Shown here in pieces: positions 6,964 to 14,093 of a stretch of DNA of 14,093 nucleotides. The DNA lies in assembly GCA_021838765.1 (NCBI GenBank), contig JAKCCY010000070.1:1-14093 (forward strand), written 5' to 3'. The notes below the pieces were generated by a model, which was not told the origin of the DNA, did no database searches, and saw only the letters and a program-made list of their open reading frames with translations. Made by a program: the position numbers and the translations under genes. The DNA comes from Nitrospirota bacterium. GTDB taxonomy: Bacteria > Nitrospirota_A > Leptospirillia > Leptospirillales > Leptospirillaceae. The first letter of the stretch is position 1. The number at the start of each line of letters is the position of its first letter.

Positions 6964-9707
6964 CAGTCCAGGGAAAGGCTCGGGTCAATCCGTTCACTTC
7001 CTGCAGGAGCAAAACCGGCCGACATAAGGCCTAAAAGCTCCTTATAGGGAACAGGGGGGCTATAGAAATATCCCTGAAAGACATTTGCGCCCCTTTTGAA
7101 AAGATAGTCCCTCTGCTCAAGGGTTTCAACACCTTCTATCACAACGTTGATCCGCATTGTCAATCCGATGGAAAGCATGGTCCGGATCAGCTCAAGCTCT
7201 TTTCCTCCCGACATCATCTGGTCGACAAAGCTTTTGTCCACCTTGATCTCATCCGGTGAAAAGCGGGTCAGATTCCCCAGTGAGGAAAATCCTGTTCCAA
7301 AATCATCCAGGGATAATTTTACGCCCATCTCCTTGACCTTTTGAACGTTCATCTCTATCTCGGCAATTTCTTTTGCAAAGATCGACTCCGTTACCTCAAG
7401 AACCAATAGGGAAGGGTCCAGCCCTGATATCAAAAGAGCCCTGCGAACGTATTCGTAAAAATCCGGCTCAACCAGCTGACGAACGGAAACATTGACCGAA
7501 ACGCTGACCCTGCTCCATCGTTCACACAGGATTTTTGCATCTCGGGTCGCTCTTTTCAGGACCCACTCCCCCAGACTGACAATCAATCCCTGCTCTTCTG
7601 CCATCTTGATAAACTGATGGGGACGGAGCATTCCCTTTTGTGGATGATCCCATCGGATGAGAGCTTCAACTCCGACGATTTCACCTGTTTTGGCATTGAC
7701 TTTCGGCTGGTAATGAAGCTCCAGGGAATCTTCCCTGATCGCATCCTGAAGATCTGCACGAAGCTCAATTTCCTCTTGTGAGTTCGGATTCATCAGGGGA
7801 GAATAAAAACGAAAGTCATTTCTCCCCCTGTCCTTCACCGAATTGAGTGCGATATCCGCGTTTCGGATCAGAAGGTCCTCTGTTTGACCATCATCGGGAA
7901 AAACGGAGATACCGATGGAAACGGTCATGGACACCTTATGCTCACCCAATAAGAAAGGCTTTCTCATCTGCATCAAGATCTGCCTGGCTTTTTCAGCCAT
8001 TCTCTCCGCATCCAGAAAATCTGAGATCAGAACAAGAAACTCATCTCCACCCAGACGTGCCAGAGAGTCTCCCGAAGGGATCGTCTCTGAAAGTCTGGCC
8101 GCAAATTGCTGAAGAAATTCATTTCCCAGTCCATGGCCATAGGTGTCATTGATCTTTTTGAAATGATCGATTCCCACGGCAAACACACACAATCCCTTCC
8201 CTGTTTCAGGATATAGGGCAATAAAAGAAATCAGCCGTTCCCGAAAAAGCCTGTCGTTTGGAAGACCTGTCAGCTGATCGTGATATTTCATGTTCCACAG
8301 GGCTTCCTGAGCCTGTCTCCGTTCCGTACTTTCCTGAAAAACAAAAATCGACCCGACGATCTCCCCAAGGTGATTATGGATGGGAGCGAGGGAATCCGTT
8401 ATCGGAATCAATTCACCGGAAGAGGTCCGGATAGCAACCGGCCCCGGAATCGTGGCGATCACATCTTCCCGGAGGATTCTTGAAAGCGGAAGCTCAATCT
8501 GCTCATTTTTCTCCTCATGAACCATAAACAGTACCTGGGAAATATCCTGACCCATCGCAGATTCCTCATTGATCCCCATCAAAAAGGCCGCAACCCGGTT
8601 AATGAAGGTGATCCGGCCAGAAAGATCCATCGCAACAACCCCGTCCCCGATGGAATTCATGGTGATCCGAAGCCACTCTTTCTGGCTCGCCAGCTCTCCC
8701 TCACTTTTCTTGAGGGAGGTAATGTCGACAAATCGGCATTCGTACCCACACACTCCGAGAAGGTCATCGGAGATCTCTGTCATTCTGAGTGAAAACCATC
8801 TTAACTCCGAGTCCCCTCCCGTAAAAGGAAAATCAAGACTGTTGACATGGCCGTCTCTCAGCAAGGATTTCCATTGTCCTGCGATTCTGGAAAAAAGAGG
8901 GAAACTCCCCGCGAGAGGAAAGATGGATTTTCCGGACAGAGATGTCTCCAATTTTCTTGCCTGTTTTTTGGGAGAGGATCCTTTTTCACCCGACCCAAGA
9001 TAACTCGCAAGAGAAGGGTTGACATACCGGATCTTCCCCTCGGGAGACAAGATGATCACCAGATCGCTTGTCCGTTCAGATGCCCATCTCAGATAGAGCT
9101 CCTCTTCCCGCCTTCTCGAAAGGAATGAAAACAGGACACGGGCAAGGATCAGGGAAAAGGTCAAGAGCTCCAGAATTTGCCAATAATGTTTCTTTCCCAA
9201 TAACGCCTTTCGCTGATGGACGAGGCGTTTGACCGTATCGGTCAACGCATAGGAAAAACGCATGGAAAAGAGATCCACATTCATGGCTTCCCTCGGCAGG
9301 TCTCCCACTGCGGTCGGGAGCAAAAGCTCCCGGTGCAAGGCCTCCACACGGGTTTCAAGTTCTGTCAGGAGAGATTTCTCTTCGGTATCGAGAAGGGACT
9401 TTTTCGATTGGATATCGGCCAACAATGAATCGGACTGGATAAACAAGCCATCGATATAATGTTTTTGAACGCTCTGGATCGCTCCCTGGTGGGTCAGACG
9501 GGAAAGAAGGGAAGAGTGGAGAACACGCAAGAGCCCCGTCAGATCGTTCTCGATCGGGGAAAGACGAGCAATCCGGTGGTCAATCCGGCCAAGGGAATTA
9601 TCGTCATGGGACATCTCGAGAACGGGTAAAAAAACAAGAACAGCCCAAACAACAATCTCAAGAAGAAAAGTTCCTTTGGCGCCATAAACTTTTCTTACTG
9701 GGATCAT
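6960..9707 (-). CDS. Membrane-bound PAS-PAS-GGDEF-EAL cyclic-di-GMP signalling protein (likely phosphodiesterase)
   Basis: This is a 915-residue inner-membrane sensor. TM1 is at about 13-31 and is followed by a mostly helical periplasmic region (about 32-175), then TM2 at about 175-197, PAS1 about 207-330, PAS2 about 344-465, GGDEF about 474-635 and EAL about 645-890. The EAL domain keeps all residues expected for cyclic-di-GMP hydrolysis: Glu681 (EAL), Asn739, Glu771, Asp801 and Asp802 (DDFGTGFSSL), Lys822, Glu858 and Gln878. Their spacing fits Pseudomonas RocR without gaps. The GGDEF loop is intact (553-557), but the position of PleD Asp327 is Gly512 and that of Asp344 is Asn529, and there is no RxxD inhibitory site (PSGD at 544-547). 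I infer net phosphodiesterase activity with a degenerate, perhaps GTP-sensing, GGDEF domain. The Shine-Dalgarno before ATG 9707 is weak. A tandem repeat lies just upstream of the likely promoter. Confidence 0.94.
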   Translation of the reverse strand: MIPVRKVYGAKGTFLLEIVVWAVLVFLPVLEMSHDDNSLGRIDHRIARLSPIENDLTGLLRVLHSSLLSRLTHQGAIQSVQKHYIDGLFIQSDSLLADIQSKKSLLDTEEKSLLTELETRVEALHRELLLPTAVGDLPREAMNVDLFSMRFSYALTDTVKRLVHQRKALLGKKHYWQILELLTFSLILARVLFSFLSRRREEELYLRWASERTSDLVIILSPEGKIRYVNPSLASYLGSGEKGSSPKKQARKLETSLSGKSIFPLAGSFPLFSRIAGQWKSLLRDGHVNSLDFPFTGGDSELRWFSLRMTEISDDLLGVCGYECRFVDITSLKKSEGELASQKEWLRITMNSIGDGVVAMDLSGRITFINRVAAFLMGINEESAMGQDISQVLFMVHEEKNEQIELPLSRILREDVIATIPGPVAIRTSSGELIPITDSLAPIHNHLGEIVGSIFVFQESTERRQAQEALWNMKYHDQLTGLPNDRLFRERLISFIALYPETGKGLCVFAVGIDHFKKINDTYGHGLGNEFLQQFAARLSETIPSGDSLARLGGDEFLVLISDFLDAERMAEKARQILMQMRKPFLLGEHKVSMTVSIGISVFPDDGQTEDLLIRNADIALNSVKDRGRNDFRFYSPLMNPNSQEEIELRADLQDAIREDSLELHYQPKVNAKTGEIVGVEALIRWDHPQKGMLRPHQFIKMAEEQGLIVSLGEWVLKRATRDAKILCERWSRVSVSVNVSVRQLVEPDFYEYVRRALLISGLDPSLLVLEVTESIFAKEIAEIEMNVQKVKEMGVKLSLDDFGTGFSSLGNLTRFSPDEIKVDKSFVDQMMSGGKELELIRTMLSIGLTMRINVVIEGVETLEQRDYLFKRGANVFQGYFYSPPVPYKELLGLMSAGFAPAGSERIDPSLSLDC

Positions 9708-9732
9708 CTGTTACCACACATAACAATCAATC

Positions 9733-9760
9733 ATATTAATCACCCTTTTCCAACCCTCAA
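9733..9760 (-). promoter_or_regulatory. Possible promoter of the GGDEF-EAL gene
   Basis: Reading the minus strand, TTGAGG (9760-9755) is followed after 16 nt by TAATAT (9738-9733). Each hexamer matches the sigma70 consensus at four of six positions, and the -10 box lies about 25 nt before the start codon. This is a by-eye prediction. Confidence 0.38.
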
Positions 9761-9767
9761 CATCATC

Positions 9768-9785
9768 CACCGATCACACCGATCA
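9768..9785. repeat. Tandem 9-bp direct repeat CACCGATCA x2
   Basis: Two exact adjacent copies (9768-9776 and 9777-9785) lie 7 bp upstream of the putative -35 box of the GGDEF-EAL gene. This is a position where an activator could bind. The spacing of about one helical turn would place two protein monomers on one DNA face. Function is inferred from position only. Confidence 0.6.
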
Positions 9786-9813
9786 ACAGAATACCCATAG
9801 GAGATGGAAAGAT

Positions 9814-9831
9814 CTACCTTCTGAAAGGTAG
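9814..9831 (-). terminator. Possible weak terminator or hairpin downstream of ftsB
   Basis: CTACCTT and AAGGTAG form a 7-bp perfect stem with a four-base loop, 57 nt past the ftsB stop. On the minus strand it is followed by ATCTTTCC, only a loose T-rich tract, so terminator function is uncertain. Confidence 0.3.
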
Positions 9832-9887
9832 TATAGAGCATCCTAGATCAAATCGGGCAATGGTTACAAGCGAAAGGGAAAAGCGAT

Positions 9888-10231
9888 TTAGTCTCGGGAA
9901 AGGAGGTTTTGGCTCTTGGGAAGGACAAGGATTTCTCCGGGGCGTACTCTGTGCTGCCGTTCCCTTGCAACCTTTTCCAGTGCAAATGGGTCCAGCCTCA
10001 AATCGCGGACTTCCTTTGTTTCATCCAGAACATGTTTTTCAAGAGAGCTTTTCTCGGACCTCAAGTCTCTCCTGGCAAACTGATAATGAAACAGGGCATA
10101 AAGCCCTGTTTCCGATGAAAAAAGCGCTCGAGCGGAATAGATCAGCAAAAAAGTACCGGCGATCAGAAAAAGCCAGATAAAAAGCCTCCGGTCATTTCCC
10201 TGCTGCTCTGGACGGGCCGGCTGGGAGGACA

Positions 10232-10232
<1 letters not shown>
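9888..10232 (-). CDS. ftsB: FtsB/DivIC-family septum formation protein
   Basis: This 114-residue bitopic membrane protein has a short polar N-terminus, a single transmembrane helix (about 17-34), a coiled-coil-prone charged segment (about 53-80) and the family's C-terminal signature. That signature is FALEKVARERQHRVRPGEILVLP, close to the usual E-x-x-A-R-E-x-x-x-x-x-x-P-G-E pattern. FtsB links FtsL and FtsQ in the divisome and helps activate septal wall synthesis. Its ATG shares one base with the enolase stop (TGATG at 10234-10230), and eno-ftsB adjacency is widespread in bacteria, which supports the call. Similarity between FtsB and DivIC is low in general, so the exact name is by family and context. 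Confidence 0.85.
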
Positions 10233-11551
<1,319 letters not shown>

Positions 11552-11558
11552 TCAATAC

Positions 11559-11596
11559 TGCAGGGACCATCCCTGCAAGCCCAAAACAAAAGGGCT
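11559..11596. repeat. Two adjacent stem-loops between the cytochrome gene and eno
   Basis: TGCAGGGA/TCCCTGCA pairs perfectly over a three-base loop (11559-11577). Directly beside it AGCCC/GGGCT pairs over AAAACAAAA (11578-11596), reaching into the cytochrome stop codon. On the minus strand neither stem is followed by a T-run. They could slow transcription, protect an mRNA end, or act as an operator before eno. Confidence 0.55.
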
Positions 11597-12170
11597 ATTT
11601 TAAGGTGTAGCCATTTCTCGCAAAAAACGCATGGTCTGGAGAGTCCTGATAGGAAATGGCCTTCAGGAACTTTCTGACATTCCCCCCTGGCAACAGATCC
11701 GAGGATGGGAAGGTTCCCAGAGGAATCTCTCCACCGAAGCTTGCATCCTTGTAATGGTTATGACACAGGGCACAGGATTTCTCTTTTGCAGGAAACCCTT
11801 CATGGGCAGCCCGGTCATAGCCGCGAGTATGACACTTCAGGCAATTTTCATTCGGCACAACTCCACCCACATAGGAGACTGCAGGATGAGGAGTTCCCAT
11901 CGCATGGACCAGCAGTTCCTTCACTCCTGTCATCTGGGCGCCAAGAGCACCGATCACACCGGGGCCAGAATGGCAGATGATGCAATTCTGATGATGACGG
12001 CTCGCTCCCGAAGCATAATAGCCATCACCAAGAGGTTTCATTTCATGACAGGTCAGACAAAACTCCCGTTTTTCCTCAAGAAGGTGTCCCCCCAAAGACA
12101 AGCCCCCACCAAGGACCAGAAGCATCAGGCAGACAAAAGCCCACTGCAGAACCATCTCACCTTTTCCCAA
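11595..12170 (-). CDS. Membrane-anchored tetraheme cytochrome c, NapC/NirT/NrfH-like
   Basis: This 191-residue protein has an N-terminal uncleaved membrane helix (about 9-31) and four CxxCH haem-c motifs at residues 38-42 (CLTCH), 63-67 (CIICH), 110-114 (CLKCH) and 133-137 (CALCH). The layout of one anchor plus four haems, with CxxCHxM at the first site, is that of NapC/NirT/NrfH quinol-oxidising cytochromes, which pass electrons from the quinone pool to periplasmic partners. No dedicated reductase gene lies beside it, so its partner is unknown. The C-terminus after haem 4 (about 54 residues) has no further haem motif. The start is TTG 12170, supported by GAGGGAG (12183-12177) with a six-base spacer; ATG 12155 is the alternative. 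The secreted-protein gene ends 31 nt upstream, suggesting co-transcription. Confidence 0.9.
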   Translation of the reverse strand: MGKGEMVLQWAFVCLMLLVLGGGLSLGGHLLEEKREFCLTCHEMKPLGDGYYASGASRHHQNCIICHSGPGVIGALGAQMTGVKELLVHAMGTPHPAVSYVGGVVPNENCLKCHTRGYDRAAHEGFPAKEKSCALCHNHYKDASFGGEIPLGTFPSSDLLPGGNVRKFLKAISYQDSPDHAFFARNGYTLK

Positions 12171-12176
12171 CTCAAT

Positions 12177-12183
12177 CTCCCTC
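12177..12183 (-). promoter_or_regulatory. Shine-Dalgarno supporting the TTG start of the cytochrome gene
   Basis: GAGGGAG on the minus strand lies six bases before TTG 12170-12168. The competing ATG at 12155 has only a weaker, closer AAGG. Confidence 0.55.
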
Positions 12184-12201
12184 AGGAAAACTCAATGGTT
12201 T

Positions 12202-12855
12202 TTACGAAGGGCGTTTCACCGAAAGAAGTTTTCTGGACCAATGCCACTTCCCATCGGAGGCCCATGCTCCTTCAGCAACCCACCCAAGAGAAGGCTCATA
12301 GTAGTCATAGAGAATCTGGGGGCTTTTTCTGCGAATCAGATCATAGGTGATCACCTTTTCCACTACCCAGCAGGTCATGGTCCCGAACGGAAGGACCACC
12401 CTCACCTTCCCCCAGACCTTGCTGTGAGAACGGTTCTGTCCATCCTGCACATCCCAGGATTCTCCCTTTTTGAAAGGAAGGCGATAGATCAGAAGAGGGG
12501 GATGAAATGTCCAGACGTGGTCACCAAACGCCGAGCTCGAAGTCAGCTGAACCACCCGGCCAGTCTTGGGATTGACACCATAAGTGGCTACAATTTTTCT
12601 CTTGGGAAAGTTTACGTAGGAGATCTCTCTCGAGATCTCGATGACTATCCGGCCATCCTTCATTCCCAGGGGTTTTTGAATTTCCTTGATACGGACATTA
12701 TTCCCAAGACCGGAATAGACTCTCGTCATGGCCCCAACGGGAAAATACCGGACCTCAGCCGCCAAAGCGCGTGTCTGAAAAAGGCAGAGGACAGCCAGCA
12801 TCGGCAGACAAAGCATCTTGAAAAGGGAAAGAGTTCGACTCCCTGGTCTTGTCAT
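12202..12855 (-). CDS. Secreted protein of unknown function
   Basis: This 217-residue protein has a signal peptide: basic residues near the start, a hydrophobic core at about 12-26, and a probable signal-peptidase I site in RALA-AEV. There is no proper lipobox. The mature part is rich in alternating hydrophobic/polar stretches (for example YFPVGAMTRVYSG, LPFKKGESWDV and YDYYEPSLGWVAEG) and looks like a beta-rich periplasmic domain. The last part faintly resembles DUF3108/TapB-type periplasmic proteins, but I cannot assign it. It holds one cysteine in the mature part and no haem motif. Its ATG overlaps the gatB stop (ATGA, 12852-12855), so it is probably translated by coupling to gatB. The tetraheme cytochrome gene follows after 31 nt, which suggests a possible envelope role linked to it; that link is inference from adjacency. 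Confidence 0.82.
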   Translation of the reverse strand: MTRPGSRTLSLFKMLCLPMLAVLCLFQTRALAAEVRYFPVGAMTRVYSGLGNNVRIKEIQKPLGMKDGRIVIEISREISYVNFPKRKIVATYGVNPKTGRVVQLTSSSAFGDHVWTFHPPLLIYRLPFKKGESWDVQDGQNRSHSKVWGKVRVVLPFGTMTCWVVEKVITYDLIRRKSPQILYDYYEPSLGWVAEGAWASDGKWHWSRKLLSVKRPS

Positions 12856-14093
12856 GTCGATGAAGGCATAAGCTTTTGGCGAATCAATTCATTGACTTTT
12901 TGCGGATTCGCTTTCCCTGCGGATTTCTTCATCACCTGCCCCACCAGAAATCCCAGCAACCGGTCTTTTCCAGAACAGAAATCAGAGACTTCCTTCGGAT
13001 TTTCAGAAATCATCTCGTCAATCCAGGCGGACAGTGCTCCCTCCCCTGAAACTTGTGCAAAACCTTTTTCCTTGATCACCTCTGAAGGGTGCTGCTCGAG
13101 GTCAAGAGAAAGAAGATAGACTTCCTTGGCCTGGTTGAGAGAGAGACTTTCATCCATCACGCCCGCCAGAATATGAGCAAGACCCTGCGCCGCCCCACCT
13201 GAAGACAGTGCGGCATCTCCTCTTCGGTTCCATTCCCTCAAGACCTCCGAAAGGACAAAATGGAGCAGTCTTGAACGACCTTTGGAGAGCTCAAAACCCC
13301 TGACCTTTGACATCGGTTCGAAATGGGAAAGCGCTTCCTCAAAAAAGACCACCAGCTCTTCCTCAAAAACAAGAGTTCTGGCATCGGACGGATCAATGCC
13401 CAACTCCCGTGCAAGCCGGATGGCTTTTTCTTCAGGAAGCTCAGGCAAATTCTTCCGCTCTTCATCAATCCATTCTTCCGGAAAAAAGACCATGGGAATA
13501 TCCGGCTCCGGGAAAAAGCGGTAATCGAGAGCCTCCTCTTTCGAACGCATGGGCAGTGTACGGCCATTGCCCGTATCAAAAAGCCTTGTTTCGCTTCGAA
13601 TCCTCTCTCCCCGATCCAAAAGCTCCGATTGGCGAGAAAACTCATAGACGAGAGCCTTCTGGACAAATCGGAAAGAATTCATGTTCTTGACCTCGACCTT
13701 CACCCCGAAACGGCTCTCACCCCTCAGGCGAAGGGAGACGTTTGCATCGCAACGAAAGGATCCTTCCTCCATGTTTCCATCGGAGACGCCACTGGCGCGA
13801 AGGATCTGGCGAAGTTGCTTCAAATAGGAAACAGCCTCCGATGGGGAGCGGATATCGGGCTCGGAAACGATCTCCAGAAGGGGAACACCCGCCCGATTGA
13901 GGTCCACATGGCTTGAATCCGCAAGTCCCGCATGAAGGTTTTTCCCTGCGTCCTCTTCCATATGAATCCGATGGATCCGGATCGTTTTTCCCGCATCCGG
14001 ACCAAGAAGGGAAATCGATCCTCCGGTCAACAGAGGATGATCGAACTGTGAAATCTGATAGCCTTTGGGAAGGTCCGGATAAAAATAATGTTT
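12852..14093 (-). CDS. gatB: Asp-tRNA(Asn)/Glu-tRNA(Gln) amidotransferase subunit B, 5'-truncated by the window edge
   Basis: GatB is the kinase/transamidase subunit of GatCAB, which converts Glu-tRNA(Gln) and Asp-tRNA(Asn) to the amidated forms with ammonia supplied by GatA. The frame is open to the window edge and begins with the conserved KHYFYPDLPKGYQISQ, so the first in-frame TTG (14030) is internal and about 60 N-terminal residues are missing. Other hallmarks are DLNRAGVPLLEIVSEPD, the RCDANVSLR segment, EVKNMNSFR and the DYRFFPEPD region. A C-terminal helical/YqeY-like tail with NPQKVNELIRQKL binds the tRNA. About 413 residues are present. The stop overlaps the next gene by ATGA. Presence of GatCAB suggests the organism lacks GlnRS, AsnRS or both. 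Confidence 0.97.
   Translation of the reverse strand, partial: KHYFYPDLPKGYQISQFDHPLLTGGSISLLGPDAGKTIRIHRIHMEEDAGKNLHAGLADSSHVDLNRAGVPLLEIVSEPDIRSPSEAVSYLKQLRQILRASGVSDGNMEEGSFRCDANVSLRLRGESRFGVKVEVKNMNSFRFVQKALVYEFSRQSELLDRGERIRSETRLFDTGNGRTLPMRSKEEALDYRFFPEPDIPMVFFPEEWIDEERKNLPELPEEKAIRLARELGIDPSDARTLVFEEELVVFFEEALSHFEPMSKVRGFELSKGRSRLLHFVLSEVLREWNRRGDAALSSGGAAQGLAHILAGVMDESLSLNQAKEVYLLSLDLEQHPSEVIKEKGFAQVSGEGALSAWIDEMISENPKEVSDFCSGKDRLLGFLVGQVMKKSAGKANPQKVNELIRQKLMPSST

Larger units (their letters stand above)
9708..9887. other. Regulatory gap between ftsB and the GGDEF-EAL gene
   Basis: This 180-nt AT-richer stretch holds the weak hairpin at 9814-9831, the tandem CACCGATCA repeat and the likely GGDEF-EAL promoter. 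No convincing small ORF is seen. Confidence 0.5.

Noticed and set aside
11631..12350. Plus-strand ORF of 239 codons opposite the cytochrome gene
   Set aside because: The minus strand carries four CxxCH motifs and a membrane anchor; this frame is a shadow.
12241..13119. Plus-strand ORF of 292 codons opposite the secreted protein and gatB
   Set aside because: It crosses two well-supported minus-strand genes, has no ribosome binding site, and encodes no recognisable motif.
13588..13600. tRNA T-loop-like TTCGAATCC
   Set aside because: No acceptor or anticodon stem surrounds it and it is inside gatB coding sequence.
14028..14030. TTG as the start of gatB
   Set aside because: The conserved GatB block KHYFYPDLPKGYQISQ lies upstream in the same frame.

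Overview
The window is a fragment of a bacterial chromosome with compact gene packing and moderately high GC. It has no insertion sequences, phage genes, CRISPR arrays, rRNA or tRNA that I can see. The mix of genes fits a Gram-negative of the Nitrospirota type, and my best guess is an acidophile related to Leptospirillum. It combines a DUF5069 protein, a periplasm-facing M16B peptidase pair with a lipoprotein subunit, a membrane-anchored multiheme cytochrome c, a GatCAB amidotransferase and a bS22/mS38-type mini ribosomal protein. The taxonomic guess rests on this gene content and on memory of similar proteins, not on a search.

The left half (1-6963) is read on the + strand. A 5'-truncated hflX (ribosome-associated GTPase) overlaps by ATGA a YkgJ-type cysteine-cluster protein. 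A DUF2156 (lysyl-phosphatidylglycerol synthase C-terminal, GNAT-like) protein follows 9 nt later. After a 189-nt intergenic region with two dyads comes a DUF5069 gene. Next is a pair of M16B peptidase genes, the first with an intact HxxEH zinc site and the second a lipoprotein without it, as expected for a heterodimeric protease. A leader region with a hairpin then precedes a 29-codon gene for a very basic protein of the AURKAIP1/COX24 (mS38, bacterial bS22) family, followed by a hairpin terminator. The last + gene encodes an unrecognised single-pass membrane protein with a TTG start.

The right half (6960-14093) is read on the - strand. In transcription order it holds gatB (5' end outside the window), a secreted protein of unknown function coupled to gatB by ATGA, a membrane-anchored tetraheme cytochrome c, enolase (eno), an FtsB/DivIC-like cell-division protein overlapping eno by one base, and, after a regulatory gap, a 915-residue membrane sensor with two PAS domains plus GGDEF and EAL domains. 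The two halves converge with interleaved stop codons at 6960-6963.

Most genes are housekeeping: translation quality, glycolysis and division. The points most worth a second look are the tiny ribosomal-protein gene and the GGDEF-EAL protein. In the latter the GGDEF loop is intact but two nucleotide- or metal-binding positions are substituted and the EAL site is complete. Also of interest are the tandem 9-bp repeat just upstream of that gene's likely promoter and the gatB-coupled secreted protein/cytochrome pair. I do not see clear evidence of a wholly new multi-gene system.
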